The notes: a model not told the origin generated them from the sequence alone. A stretch of 64,000 bases of DNA from PALSA-894 sp963734185 (GCA_963734185.1 CAVTGA010000001.1:744001-808000); one strand, 5' to 3'; shown: positions 44,524 through 53,619, numbered from the stretch's first letter. Program-made: numbers and translations.

Positions 44524-45792
44524 ATGTCGCGCGAGCCGAACACCGTGATTGCAGAGGCGGATCGGGACCATCCGCGCCGCACCGTCGTGCTGGTCTGCGC
44601 CGCCCAGGTGCTGGTCCAGATCGGCGCGTTCTTCTGGCCCGCCCTGATGCCGGGGATGATGACGCTGTGGTCGCTGACCAACAGCGAGGCCGGGTGGATC
44701 ACCGCCGTCTTCTATGGCGCGTATATTCTCGCCGTCCCGGTGCTGGTGACCTTGACCGACCGCGTCGACGCCAAGCGGGTCTACCTCGCGGGCGTCGCCA
44801 TGACGGTCGCGGGCCATGCGTTGTTTGCGCTTTTCGCCGACGGTTTCTGGTCGGCGCTCGGCGCGCGCGCCCTGACCGGGATCGGCTGGGCCGGGACCTA
44901 TATGACCGGCCTCAAGCTGCTTGCCGACAAGGTCGACGCCAAGCTGCTGTCGCGCGCCGCCGCCGGCCATGCGGCGAGCATCGGCATCGCGGGAGCGCTG
45001 TCGTTTGCCTGCGCCGACCTGCTTGCCGGCACGGCGGGGTGGCGTGCCGCGTTTTTCGCGGCGTCGGCGAGCGCCGCCGCGGCGTGGCTGCTCATCATCC
45101 TGGCCGTGCCGGGCCGCGCGCGCTCCGCTGCGCCGCCGGCCGCGGACCAGGCACTGTTCGACTTTCGTCCGGTGCTGCGCAACCGCTCCGCCATGGCTTA
45201 CGCCATAGGTTATTGCCTGCACACCTTCGAGATGAGCGCGCTGCGCGGCTGGGGCGTTGCGTTCCTCGGTTTCGTTGCCGCCAGCACCGGCAGCGCCGAT
45301 GCGATGCTGTCTCCCACCACCGCGCTGACCGTTCTCGGCCTTGCCGGAACGCTTGCCAGCGTTCTCGGCAACGAGGCGGCCATCGCGATCGGGCGCCGGC
45401 GCCTGATCTGGTTCGCGATGCTCGCCTCGGCCGCCTGTGCGCTGCTGCTCGGTCTGGTCGGGACGCAGTCGTACCTGCTGGCCGTCGTGCTGATGCTGAT
45501 CTACGGCCCGATCATCTGGCTCGACTCATCGGCTTTGACGGCCGGAACGGCGGGCACGGCCGAACCTTCGCGCCGCGGCGCGACGCTCGCCGTCCATTCG
45601 ATGCTCGGTTATCTCGGCGGCTTCGTCGGACCGCTCGCGGTCGGCTGGATCCTCGACCTTGGCGGCGGCAACTCTGCCGCCGCCTGGGCGACGGTTTTCG
45701 CGGTCATCGCCGGCCTGATGGCGCTGGCGTTGATCGCCTTCGTGGCCATGCGCCCGCGCGCACTGGCGGGCGACCGCGGCAGCGCCGACTAG
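44524..45792 (+). CDS. MFS transporter
   Basis: 422 residues with about 12 hydrophobic segments. N-terminal half: VLVQIGAFFWPALMPGMMTL, and the inter-helix motif VTLTDRVDAKRVYLAGVAMT. C-terminal half: YAIGYCLHTFEMSALRGWGV, MLSPTTALTVLGLAGTLASV and LAVHSMLGYLGGFVGPLAVG. Substrate unknown. Start codon ATG 44524, GGAG-like purines poor upstream. Its TAG overlaps the receiver gene's stop on the opposite strand. Confidence 0.9.
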   Translation: MSREPNTVIAEADRDHPRRTVVLVCAAQVLVQIGAFFWPALMPGMMTLWSLTNSEAGWITAVFYGAYILAVPVLVTLTDRVDAKRVYLAGVAMTVAGHALFALFADGFWSALGARALTGIGWAGTYMTGLKLLADKVDAKLLSRAAAGHAASIGIAGALSFACADLLAGTAGWRAAFFAASASAAAAWLLIILAVPGRARSAAPPAADQALFDFRPVLRNRSAMAYAIGYCLHTFEMSALRGWGVAFLGFVAASTGSADAMLSPTTALTVLGLAGTLASVLGNEAAIAIGRRRLIWFAMLASAACALLLGLVGTQSYLLAVVLMLIYGPIIWLDSSALTAGTAGTAEPSRRGATLAVHSMLGYLGGFVGPLAVGWILDLGGGNSAAAWATVFAVIAGLMALALIAFVAMRPRALAGDRGSAD

Positions 45793-46181
45793 GCCTCGGC
45801 CGTGCCCTCGCTGCCACGCTTAAGTGCCGTCGCCAGACACTTGATGAGCATCTTTCCCTCGAACGGCTTGCTCAAGAACGCGACGGCTCCGGCTTCCATC
45901 GCCTGCGTGCGGACCGTCTCTTCCGGAAACGCCGTGATGAAGATAATGGGCGTGCCGTGGCCACGGGCCGCCAACTCCTGCTGCAATTCAACCCCACTCA
46001 TGACCGGCATGCGCACATCGGCGATCACGCAGCTCGAATGCGCCACATGGGGCGAGCGCAAGAAATCTTCGGCAGACGGAAAGGTGTAGGCAATGAAGCC
46101 CAAGGATCGCACCAGCCGATCGGTCGCTTGGCGGACCGACTTGTCGTCATCGATGATGGACACCACTGGAAGCTTTGCCAT
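45789..46181 (-). CDS. FixJ-type receiver-only response regulator
   Basis: 130 residues, one CheY-like domain: acidic pocket IIDDDKS at 9-15, phosphoacceptor Asp55 in CVIADVRMPVMSG, Thr and Lys switch residues in FITAFPEE and FLSKPFEGK. The PSAEDFLRSPHVAHSSCVIA pattern is that of FixJ/NodW-type regulators, but there is no DNA-binding domain after it. Lies 80 bp after the histidine kinase gene, same strand, so the kinase is its likely partner. How it acts without an output domain is unknown; binding to another protein is expected. Confidence 0.92.
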   Translation of the reverse strand: MAKLPVVSIIDDDKSVRQATDRLVRSLGFIAYTFPSAEDFLRSPHVAHSSCVIADVRMPVMSGVELQQELAARGHGTPIIFITAFPEETVRTQAMEAGAVAFLSKPFEGKMLIKCLATALKRGSEGTAEA

Positions 46182-46261
46182 GGCTCGTTCCCATAACGAA
46201 GCTCAGTGGTGCCCTTCAGTTGCCCCGCGATTCCCCCGCCGGTCTGCCTTCATAGCCGGTC

Positions 46262-47341
46262 CTAGCCGTGGGGTAAACTGAACCGGAACGTAGCGCCGCC
46301 GTTGGGATTGGGCGATCCCGTAATGCGGCCGCCATGCGCCTCGACGATCGAACGGCAAATCGCAAGCCCCATGCCCGTCCCTTGCGGCTTGGTCGTATAG
46401 AATGCCTCGAACAGACGACCGGCTTGGTCGCTGTCAAACCCGGCGCCCGCATCACGCACGCTGCCAACGACATTGCCGCCATCGACTGCCGTGGAGATGA
46501 CGAGTTGGCGCGGGCGCGCCTCGATGGCCGTCATGGCCTCGATGCCATTGAGGATGAGATTGAGAACGAGCTGTTGCAGCTGCACGCGGTCGCCACGGAC
46601 CGGCGGCAGATTGGCGGCCAGATTTGACAACACGACGACGCGGTGACGCTGGAGGTCGGTCTGCGTCAGGGCGATGACCTGACGGATCACCTCATTGAGA
46701 TTGAGCCTTTCCCAGCGGGGCGGCGCCTTGCGTACCAGTGCCCGCACGCGGCTGACGGTCTCGCTGGTGCGCTTGCCATCCTCGACAATGGCTTCGATCG
46801 CCTGACGCGCCTCATCAATGTTGGGTGGATCGGCCGCCAGCCACTGCAACGCAGCATCGGCATTGGTGACCGTACCTGCGACCGGCTGGTTGACTTCGTG
46901 GACGATGGACGCCGTCAGCTCGCCCAGGGCCGTCAGGCGCTGCATATGCGCAAGCTCGGTCCGGGCATGCTCAAGCGCCCGGTCGGCGGCTTGGTTTTTC
47001 AGGCAGAGATAGGTCGTGGCCAGGATGGCGGCGACGCTGATGAGGCAGTTGACGATGCCGGTCACGGTGGTGGGATCGCCACGCGTCAACGCGTAGCTGG
47101 CGAGCGTGAGAGTGACGCACACGCCGCCGACCAGAAGAATCTCGCGCCGCCGTAGCACCCGCACCGCGATAAGAACGACGGCGACGTAGAGAACGGCGAC
47201 GGCGATTTCGTGTTCGGTGACCGTGTCGGCAACGAATACAGCGACCGCAAGCATCGCCGCCGTTGCCATAAGAACCGGCGACGACAAAACGCCCGAGCCG
47301 GTGTCGCGAGTGCCTGCCACGTTGAAGCGCCGTGCCGCCAA
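46262..47341 (-). CDS. Membrane sensor histidine kinase
   Basis: 359 residues. N-terminal membrane region with about five helices (22-110: MATAAMLAVAVFVADT, VAVLYVAVVLIAVRV, EILLVGGVCVTLTLASYAL, LISVAAILATTYL) that resembles a DUF4118-type sensor. Then HisKA with His148 in ELTASIVHEVNQP and an HATPase: LQQLVLNLILNGIEAM, VRDAGAGFD, GTGMGLAICRSIV. The HEVNQPL-like H-box is that of the FixL/HPK4 group. Expected to phosphorylate the receiver encoded downstream. Start may be GTG/ATG at 47341. Confidence 0.92.
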   Translation of the reverse strand: MAARRFNVAGTRDTGSGVLSSPVLMATAAMLAVAVFVADTVTEHEIAVAVLYVAVVLIAVRVLRRREILLVGGVCVTLTLASYALTRGDPTTVTGIVNCLISVAAILATTYLCLKNQAADRALEHARTELAHMQRLTALGELTASIVHEVNQPVAGTVTNADAALQWLAADPPNIDEARQAIEAIVEDGKRTSETVSRVRALVRKAPPRWERLNLNEVIRQVIALTQTDLQRHRVVVLSNLAANLPPVRGDRVQLQQLVLNLILNGIEAMTAIEARPRQLVISTAVDGGNVVGSVRDAGAGFDSDQAGRLFEAFYTTKPQGTGMGLAICRSIVEAHGGRITGSPNPNGGATFRFSLPHG

Positions 47342-47432
47342 TGCCAGTCGTTCGAATCGACCTAGGGTGCGCCGCGTGCTTGGAAAAGGAAAGAGCTTGG
47401 CCCGGGCGATAGCGCGATGAGGAACGCGCCAT

Positions 47433-47534
47433 TAGAGCACGATGACTTTCTTCGAATCGTCATCGCGCTCTAAGTTATTCGTGGAGCATGATCTTTTCCG
47501 AAAACCGCTGCACACTTTTCGGGATCATGCTCCA
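47433..47534. repeat. Twin-hairpin GAGCATGATC repeat, reverse orientation
   Basis: TAGAGCACGATGACTTTC with AAGTTATTCG between the hairpins and ending GGGATCATGCTCC. Same two linked palindromes as at 25646 and 61187, but opposite orientation. Lies between the histidine kinase and kup in the divergent 383-bp spacer, which otherwise shows no gene; the promoter of kup must lie in the remaining 190 bp. Confidence 0.85.
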
Positions 47535-47724
47535 GGGACGCCATTTGTAGCCGCACGGGTTCGCTTTCGCCGCCCTGGCCGGCTACCCCGGCGAAAATCG
47601 CATGGGAGTTCCAGCAGCACCGCTTGGCTGGGACGGTGACGGCAACGTTAACCAGGCGTATAAGCCCCATCCTGCGCATATTGCAGCGCAGCATTCGGAG
47701 CAGGCCACGGCCTGACAGACCCCC

Positions 47725-49647
47725 ATGATGCTCAGTCTCACCGCTCCTCAAGGGAGTGACCTGTCCGCGCGGCGCGACGGCGACGCGCCGTCGAAAACGG
47801 GATTTTGGGCTCTCACCATCGGCAGTATCGGCGTCGTCTATGGCGACATCGGCACCAGTCCGCTTTATGCGTTCCGCGAAGCGATCGTCGCCGCGACGAG
47901 CGGCGGCGAAGTCACGCGCACAGCGGTCCTGGGCGTCCTGTCGCTGATCTTCTGGGCGCTCATCATCACCGTCACGTTGAAGTATGTCGTGCTGCTGTTG
48001 CGCGCGGACAATAACGGCGAGGGGGGAACGCTCACCCTGATGGCGCTGGCGCAACGGGCGCTCGGCCGCAGCACGCCGATCCTGTTCCTGCTCGGCACGA
48101 TCAGCGGCGCATTGTTTTACGGCGACGCTATCATCACGCCGGCATTGTCGGTGCTGTCCGCGGTCGAGGGCCTCAAGATCGTAACACCGACCTTCGAGCC
48201 CTATGTGGTGCCGCTGGCAGTCGTGATCCTGATCGCTCTGTTTGCCGTACAATCACGCGGTACCGCGCAAGTCGCGGCATTTTTCGGCCCACTGACGCTG
48301 CTCTGGTTCGTCGCGATTGCCATCGCGGGCGTCTACCACATCGCCGCGAATCCGACGGTGATTGCCGCGCTCAATCCCTGGCATGCGCTGAGCTTTCTGA
48401 GCGGCCACGGCATGATCGGCTTGGTCACGTTGGGCGCGGTGTTCCTCGCCGTGACCGGCGCCGAAGCGCTTTACGCCGATCTCGGCCATTTCGGCCGCCA
48501 CCCGATTCAGTTTGCCTGGATCGCGCTCGTGCTTCCGGCGCTGATGCTGAACTACCTCGGGCAAGGCGCGCTGGTTCTCGCCGATCCCAAGGCGATCGAG
48601 AACCCGTTCTTCCTGCTCTATCCGGGCTGGGCGTTGTTGCCGATGGTCGTGCTCGCGACCGCTGCGACCGTGATCGCGAGCCAAGCCGTCATCACCGGGG
48701 CCTACTCGCTGACGCGGCAGGCCATCCAGCTGGGACTGCTTCCGCGCCTGGAAATTCGCCACACCTCGGAGAGCCAGGCCGGCCAGATCTACATGCCGCG
48801 GGTCAATACGCTGCTGCTCGTCGGCGTCCTTCTGCTGGTCGCACTGTTTCGTTCGTCCAGCTCGCTCGCCTCGGCCTATGGCATCGCCGTCACCGGCACC
48901 ATGGTGGTCACCGGGCTGATGGCGTTCATCGTGATCTGGAAATGCTGGAAATGGCCGCCCTGGCTGGCTGCGGCAGTGATCGCACCGTTCCTGGTCGTCG
49001 ACCTGACGTTTCTCGGTGCAAATCTGCTCAAGGTGTTCGAAGGCGGCTGGATGCCGCTCGCGCTTGGCGGCCTCATCATGCTGGTGATGTACACGTGGCG
49101 GCGCGGCAGCAGACTGCTGTTCGGCAAGACGCGGAAACAGGAAACCCCGCTGCGCGGGCTCGTCGCCATGCTGGAGAAGAAGCCGCCGCTCTCTGTGCCC
49201 GGCACCGCAGTCTTCCTCACCAGCGATCCGACCAGCGCGCCGACCGCGCTGATGCACAGTCTCAAGCACTACAAGGTGCTGCATGAGAAGAACGTCATCC
49301 TGACCGTCATGACCGCCGACACGCCCACCGTGGCACCGGAAGAGCGGGTCCAGATCGAGCAAGTCGGCGAACGCTTCTCCTGCGTCACGCTGAATTTCGG
49401 CTACATGGAAACGCCCAACGTGCCGAAGGCGCTCGCGATCGCGCGCAAGCTCGGCTGGCAGTTCGACATCATGTCCACGTCGTTCTTCCTGTCGCGCCGC
49501 TCGCTGAGGCCCGCGGCGAAATCCGGCATGCCGCGCTGGCAAGACCGGCTGTTCATCCAGCTGGCGCGCGGCGCGAACGATGCAACGGATTACTTCCAAA
49601 TCCCGACCGGCCGCGTGGTCGAGATCGGCACGCAGGTCGCGATTTGA
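47725..49647 (+). CDS. kup: Potassium uptake protein Kup
   Basis: 640 residues, KUP/HAK/KT family proton-potassium symporter. N-terminus GSIGVVYGDIGTSPLYAFRE is the family signature; LLLRADNNGEGGTLTLMALA and SLTRQAIQLGLLPRLEIRHT are further conserved blocks. About twelve membrane helices, then a C-terminal cytoplasmic domain (VPGTAVFLTSDPTSAPTALM, VEIGTQVAI end). Start ATG 47725; an upstream 190-bp stretch has no gene. Confidence 0.96.
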   Translation: MMLSLTAPQGSDLSARRDGDAPSKTGFWALTIGSIGVVYGDIGTSPLYAFREAIVAATSGGEVTRTAVLGVLSLIFWALIITVTLKYVVLLLRADNNGEGGTLTLMALAQRALGRSTPILFLLGTISGALFYGDAIITPALSVLSAVEGLKIVTPTFEPYVVPLAVVILIALFAVQSRGTAQVAAFFGPLTLLWFVAIAIAGVYHIAANPTVIAALNPWHALSFLSGHGMIGLVTLGAVFLAVTGAEALYADLGHFGRHPIQFAWIALVLPALMLNYLGQGALVLADPKAIENPFFLLYPGWALLPMVVLATAATVIASQAVITGAYSLTRQAIQLGLLPRLEIRHTSESQAGQIYMPRVNTLLLVGVLLLVALFRSSSSLASAYGIAVTGTMVVTGLMAFIVIWKCWKWPPWLAAAVIAPFLVVDLTFLGANLLKVFEGGWMPLALGGLIMLVMYTWRRGSRLLFGKTRKQETPLRGLVAMLEKKPPLSVPGTAVFLTSDPTSAPTALMHSLKHYKVLHEKNVILTVMTADTPTVAPEERVQIEQVGERFSCVTLNFGYMETPNVPKALAIARKLGWQFDIMSTSFFLSRRSLRPAAKSGMPRWQDRLFIQLARGANDATDYFQIPTGRVVEIGTQVAI

Positions 49648-49818
49648 TTTTGTGACCCGCCGCATCTCAGGGGGAGTGCTCGACGCTTGGTTCCCCGACC
49701 TCGCCGAATGTCGAGTACCCCTACCCCATACCAGTTAATAGTCCTATTTTAAGCAAATTGTCCTTGACACGAAGGGGTTGCCTATCTACCTTCCGTCAAC
49801 CGGAAGGAGGAGGAGGCT

Positions 49819-50475
49819 ATGAAATGCACCCCCGAACTCGTCGCCAGCATCGGCCACGACTACCAGCACGAACTCAAAAAGAGCGTGCGCAGGATCGCCA
49901 CCGACCACGGCGTCAGCATGCGCACCGTCAACACCCTGATCGAGCGGCAAGGCTGGCCGCTGCGCCGCGACCGGGAGCGCGACCGGCAGCGCGATCTCCC
50001 CGAACCGATGCGGCTGTTGCGCGAGGCGAGCGCACTGGTGGCGGCGCGTGCCGCCGCGGGCGCCGGATCGCCGCAACACGACGTGCCGGCGATCGCAGAC
50101 GCACCGGCGATGGGCGTCGAGCCGGCCGCCCTGGACCAGACTGCGGCGATCGAGCGTCTCGCGCGCTTGGTGGAGCGCGAGCTTGCCGCCGAGGAGGCGA
50201 TGCGGGCGCAGCTCGGCGCGCTGGCGCGGCCACCGGCCGAGGCCGAGCGTTGCGCCCGCACGCTCGCGACCTTGACGCAAACCCTTCACGCGCTGCAGCG
50301 CCTGCGCTGCGGCCTCGTTCCCGACACAGGAGCCGACGCCGATGACGACTTTCCCCGCGACCTCGATGAATTCCGTCTCGAGCTTGCGCGCCGTATTGAG
50401 GCGTTCATGGAAAGCCGGGTGGACGAGGGAGATGCTGGCGGCGATCAGCCCGCGCGGGTGGACGCGGTTGGCTGA
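49819..50475 (+). CDS. Phage/GTA-type hypothetical protein upstream of the terminase
   Basis: 218 residues, start ATG with AAGGAGGAGGAGG upstream. The N-terminal 50 residues (KKSVRRIATDHGVSMRTVNT then LIERQGWPLRRDR) look like a helix-turn-helix; the rest is Ala/Arg/Glu-rich and helical. Overlaps the terminase gene by 134 bp in another frame. It takes the place of a small terminase subunit or of the protein that precedes the GTA terminase in related genomes. Function inferred from position only. Confidence 0.6.
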   Translation: MKCTPELVASIGHDYQHELKKSVRRIATDHGVSMRTVNTLIERQGWPLRRDRERDRQRDLPEPMRLLREASALVAARAAAGAGSPQHDVPAIADAPAMGVEPAALDQTAAIERLARLVERELAAEEAMRAQLGALARPPAEAERCARTLATLTQTLHALQRLRCGLVPDTGADADDDFPRDLDEFRLELARRIEAFMESRVDEGDAGGDQPARVDAVG

Positions 50476-51796
50476 GGACTTCGCGGTCCTCGCCCACGCT
50501 CATCAGGACCCGCCCGCGCTCGCCGCGGACGGCAAGCCTTGGACCACGTGGCTGGTGCTGGGCGGGCGCGGCGCCGGCAAGACGCGGCTCGGCGCCGAGT
50601 GGGTGCGGGCGATGGCGCTCGGGCACACGCCCTATGCCACGCGGCCGCACGGCCGCATCGCGCTGGTCGGCGAGACCGCGCACGACGTGCGCGAGGTGAT
50701 GATCGAGGGCGTGTCCGGCATCCTGCCCATCTCGCCGCGCGCCGAGCGGCCGCTTTGGGTGCCGACGCGGCGGCGGCTGGAATGGCCGAACGGCGCGGTC
50801 GCGTACGCATTCTCGGCCGAGGATCCGGAGCAGCTGCGCGGGCCGCAGGTCGAGGCCGCCTGGTGCGACGAGCTCGCCAAGTGGCGCAACGCGGAAGGCG
50901 CCTTCGACATGCTGCAGTTCGCGCTGCGGCTCGGGCAGCGCCCGCGCCAGCTCGTCACCACCACGCCGCGGCCGATCGCGCTGCTGCGCCGCCTTGCCGC
51001 CGATCCGCGCACCGCGGTGACGCGCGCCGGCACGCAGGCCAATGCGGCGCATCTCTCGCCCACCTTCCTCACTCACGTGGTCGGGCGCTATGCCGGAACG
51101 CGGCTCGGCCGCCAGGAGATCGACGGCGAGATCGTCGAGGACCGTCCCGACGCGCTGTGGACGCGCAGCGCACTCGACGCCTGCCGCGTCGCGGCGGCCC
51201 CGCCGCTCACGCGCGTGGTGGTCGGCATCGATCCGCCCGCGGGCCGGCGCAGCGCCTGCGGCATCGTCGCGGTCGGCCGCGCCGCGGACGGCAGCGTGTA
51301 TGTGCTTGAGGACGCGAGCGCCGCCGGGCTTGCGCCCGACGGCTGGGCCGCCCGGGCGATCGCGCTCTATCGCCGGCACCAGGCCGCCGCGCTGGTGGTC
51401 GAGACCAACATGGGCGGCGAGATGGTGGAGGCGGTGCTGCGCCAGGTCGACGCCGGCGTGCCGCTCAAGACCGTGCGGGCGACGCGCGGAAAGTACCTGC
51501 GCGCCGAGCCGGTCGCCACACTGTACGCGCGCGGCAAGGCCAAGCACGTCGATCCGCCGCCGCGCGCGCTCGAGGACCAGATGTGCGACTTCGGCCTCGA
51601 CGGCCTCTCCTCGGGCGAAACGCCGGACCGGCTCGACGCCCTGGTGTGGGCGGTGACCGAGCTCACCGGGACCGACCCCCGCCGCGGCCGCGGGCCGTCC
51701 ATCACGTTCTTCGACTGCGACCCAACCGACCCCAGACCGCTCATCTTTCGTCGCGGGAAGGGGTGGCGTACCATTTCGTTCGACTCTGAGGAGTAG
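50342..51796 (+). CDS. Terminase large subunit, gene-transfer-agent type
   Basis: 484 residues. ATP-driven DNA-packaging motor and nuclease. Walker A GGRGAGKT at 74-81, Walker B VEAAWCDELAKW (about 176-187), coupling motif VTTTPRPIALLRRL; RNase H-like nuclease with acidic motifs VVGIDPPAG, VETNMGGEMVEAV and DRLDALVWAVTE. The sequence fits the GTA/phage terminases of Rhizobiales. ATG 50342 has AGGAG about ten bases upstream; a later in-frame ATG (50432) is possible. No portal, protease or capsid gene follows within the window, so it is isolated from the rest of a GTA cluster. Confidence 0.9.
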   Translation: MTTFPATSMNSVSSLRAVLRRSWKAGWTREMLAAISPRGWTRLAEDFAVLAHAHQDPPALAADGKPWTTWLVLGGRGAGKTRLGAEWVRAMALGHTPYATRPHGRIALVGETAHDVREVMIEGVSGILPISPRAERPLWVPTRRRLEWPNGAVAYAFSAEDPEQLRGPQVEAAWCDELAKWRNAEGAFDMLQFALRLGQRPRQLVTTTPRPIALLRRLAADPRTAVTRAGTQANAAHLSPTFLTHVVGRYAGTRLGRQEIDGEIVEDRPDALWTRSALDACRVAAAPPLTRVVVGIDPPAGRRSACGIVAVGRAADGSVYVLEDASAAGLAPDGWAARAIALYRRHQAAALVVETNMGGEMVEAVLRQVDAGVPLKTVRATRGKYLRAEPVATLYARGKAKHVDPPPRALEDQMCDFGLDGLSSGETPDRLDALVWAVTELTGTDPRRGRGPSITFFDCDPTDPRPLIFRRGKGWRTISFDSEE

Positions 51797-51836
51797 GGCC
51801 GCGCGGCCGGCTGCTGCGGCAAAAGGGCTGGGCTTC

Positions 51837-51863
51837 GGACCGAATTCAGACTATATTCGGTCC
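51837..51863. promoter_or_regulatory. Inverted-repeat operator of the Phd/RelE-type module
   Basis: GGACCGAAT (51837-51845) and ATTCGGTCC (51855-51863) form a perfect nine-base inverted repeat with a nine-base spacer, 10-18 bp before the antitoxin start codons. Placement and symmetry fit an autoregulatory site. Confidence 0.7.
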
Positions 51864-51872
51864 ACTGGACGG

Positions 51873-52154
51873 ATGGCGACCATGAAACTGCAGAATCGCG
51901 TGAAACCGATCAGCCACTTCAAAGCGCGCGCGCCCGAGGTGATCCGCGATCTCGCAAGGCAGAGGTCGCCCGTCGTCATCACCGTCAATGGCGAAGCCAA
52001 GGCGGTCTTGCAGGACATTGCGAGCTACGAGGAAACCCAGGATGCCCTGGCGTTGCTCAAGATATTGGCGCTCGCCAACAGGAACGTCGAGAAAGGCGAG
52101 CTGCGACCGGCAGGCGAAGCATTCGCGCGCATTCGCAGGCGATTGAAGCGATAG
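51873..52154 (+). CDS. Phd/YefM-family antitoxin
   Basis: 93 residues; DNA-binding antitoxin with the Phd/YefM N-terminal fold: NRVKPISHFKARAPEVIRDL, RSPVVITVNGEAKAVLQDIA and SYEETQDALALLKILALANR. The C-terminal part (ELRPAGEAFARIRRRLKR) would bind the toxin. ATG 51873 or, three codons on, ATG 51882, which is the start shared with the truncated copy at 54673. It is followed 2 bp later by the toxin gene and preceded by a perfect inverted repeat. Confidence 0.92.
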   Translation: MATMKLQNRVKPISHFKARAPEVIRDLARQRSPVVITVNGEAKAVLQDIASYEETQDALALLKILALANRNVEKGELRPAGEAFARIRRRLKR

Positions 52155-52156
52155 TC

Positions 52157-52480
52157 ATGCGCTTCGACGTGACGCTTACGGTCGAAGCGGAACGCGATAT
52201 CGAAGATATCTACCGCTACATCGCCGAGAACGACGGCGTGACGAATGCGGAGCGCGTGCTGGCGGGGCTCGAAGGGGCCTGTCGCGGGCTTGCGCAATTT
52301 CCGGCGCGCGGCAATTTTCCCAAGGAACTGCTGCCGCTCGGCATCCGCGAGTACCGCGAAGCGCACTACAAGCCCTACCGCATCATCTATCGCATCATCG
52401 GGCAAAACGTCGTGGTGTACTGTGTCCTGGACGGCCGCCGCGACATGCAAAGTCTGCTGCAACATCGGCTGGTCCGCTAG
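52157..52480 (+). CDS. RelE/ParE-family toxin
   Basis: 107 residues. Family blocks: DVTLTVEAERDIEDIYRYIA, ALEGACRGLAQFPARGNFPK-like, and LGIREYREAHYKPYRIIYRI with the typical Arg/Tyr pattern, then VVVYCVLDGRRDMQSLLQHR. More similar to ParE-type proteins (DNA gyrase) than to mRNA-cleaving RelE, but the catalytic class cannot be decided from sequence alone. Co-translated with the antitoxin (2 bp apart). Confidence 0.93.
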   Translation: MRFDVTLTVEAERDIEDIYRYIAENDGVTNAERVLAGLEGACRGLAQFPARGNFPKELLPLGIREYREAHYKPYRIIYRIIGQNVVVYCVLDGRRDMQSLLQHRLVR

Positions 52481-52561
52481 TGTCCCGATTCCGAAGTTCG
52501 CCAAACCGTGCGGCAGGCTCTGATGCCCTACGACGCTATCGCATATGACGCTGAACAAGCC

Positions 52562-52786
52562 GCGCGTCCCCTCTCCCCGAAGGGGAGAGGGTGCCGAGGA
52601 CCGCAGGTCCGAGGCGGGAGAGGGACTTGAGACGCGCGCAATCAAAGGCAGCGTACAGCGACAGGATGTCTCGAGAAAAATGCGGACGGCGTTCTCGGAA
52701 CGTCATGTCGACGTGCCATTGAGGCAAGCCCCTCTCCCGGCTCGCTTCACTCGCCACCCTCTCCCCTTCGGGGAGAGGGGACGCGC
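52562..52786. repeat. Palindromic element with CCCTCTCCCC arms
   Basis: GCGCGTCCCCTCTCCCCGAA at one end and its inverse at 52755-52786; the spacer holds GAGGCGGGAGAGGG and CCTCTCCCGGCTCGC. It fills most of the 396-bp gap between the toxin gene and the DUF1028 remnant; the rest shows no gene. Confidence 0.75.
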
Positions 52787-52876
52787 GGGCGCGTTCGGCG
52801 CCACACGCAAGTCCGCGCGGCGCCGGCGCTGCAACGGTGGCTGGACAAGGTCGGCCGTCCGCGATCTCATTCCCCC

Positions 52877-53436
52877 ATGACCTGGTCCATCATCGCGCGC
52901 GATCCAAGCGGCGCCTACGGCATCGCGATCGCGAGCAAGTTCTTCGCCGTCGGCGCGCTCTGCCCGCATGGCGAAGGCGGCGTCGGCGCGCTGTCGACGC
53001 AGGCGCTGCCGAATCCGCTGTGGGGTTTTCGCGGGATGCGCCTGCTGCGCGAGGGGATGCCGGCGCAGGCCGTGGTCGACCATGTGACCAAACCCGATCG
53101 TGGCGCCGAGCAACGGCAGCTCCATGTGCACGATGCCAGCGGCGCCATTGCGGTGCATACCGGTGCGCGCTGCATCGACTGGTGCGGCCATGTGGTGCGT
53201 CCCGGCATCTCGGTCGCGGGCAGTATGCTGGCCGGGCCGGATGTGGTCAGCGCAACCGGGCATGCGTTCGAGACCGCGGCGGAGAAGTCGTTGGCGCGGG
53301 CGCTGATCGCGGCGATGCACGCCGGCGAGGCTATGTGCGCTTCATGCCGACCCGGCAAAACCCGGAAGGGACGCTCGACCGCGACGCGATCGAGGAGGGA
53401 ATCGCGGCTGCGGTCGCGCAACAGAACAACCCATGA
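52877..53436 (+). pseudogene. DUF1028-family protein, internally deleted and frameshifted
   Basis: The frame from ATG 52877 (TWSIIARDPSGAYGIAIASK, GGVGALSTQALPNPLWGFRG, HTGARCIDWCGHVVRPGISV, AGSMLAGPDVV) is a clear DUF1028 N-terminal hydrolase-like part up to AMHAGEA near 53332. After that the family's central block is absent and the frame turns into an Arg/Ser-rich run ending in a repeat-derived stop. In another frame, YVRFMPTRQNPEGTLDRDAI to AAVAQQNNP (53333-53436) resembles the family C-terminus. So an internal out-of-frame deletion of perhaps 60 codons is likely. Related proteins are about 225 residues. The product would be a dead fragment. Confidence 0.65.
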
Positions 53437-53460
53437 TGCATGTCAGTCATCGCATGAGCC

Positions 53461-53619
53461 GTAGGGCGGGCAAAGGCGCGACACGAGATCATCGCGATCC
53501 TTCACAGACCGAGTGCGCCGTGCCCGCGTGACGGGAATGCGGCGCGTTCCATGGCGGGCACGGCGCTCATGCTTGGTGCAAAACGGCTGCATCTCTTGTC
53601 GCGCCTTTGCCCGCCCTAC
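53461..53619. repeat. REP/BIME-like element
   Basis: GTAGGGCGGGCAAAGGCGCG to GCGCCTTTGCCCGCCCTAC, with inner arms GCGCCGTGCCCGCGTG and GCGGGCACGGCGC. It gives the stop codon (TAG) of one frame of the DUF1028 remnant. Confidence 0.85.

Noticed and set aside
47470..49665. Minus-strand frames antisense to kup
   Set aside because: Shadow frames; polar and His/Arg/Gln-rich product with no domain.
49762..49790. TTGACA before the terminase region as a promoter
   Set aside because: No acceptable -10 box at normal distance; left out.
49819..52480. Prophage
   Set aside because: Only a terminase-type gene and a small partner; no integrase, portal, capsid, tail or lysis genes, and no att-like repeats.
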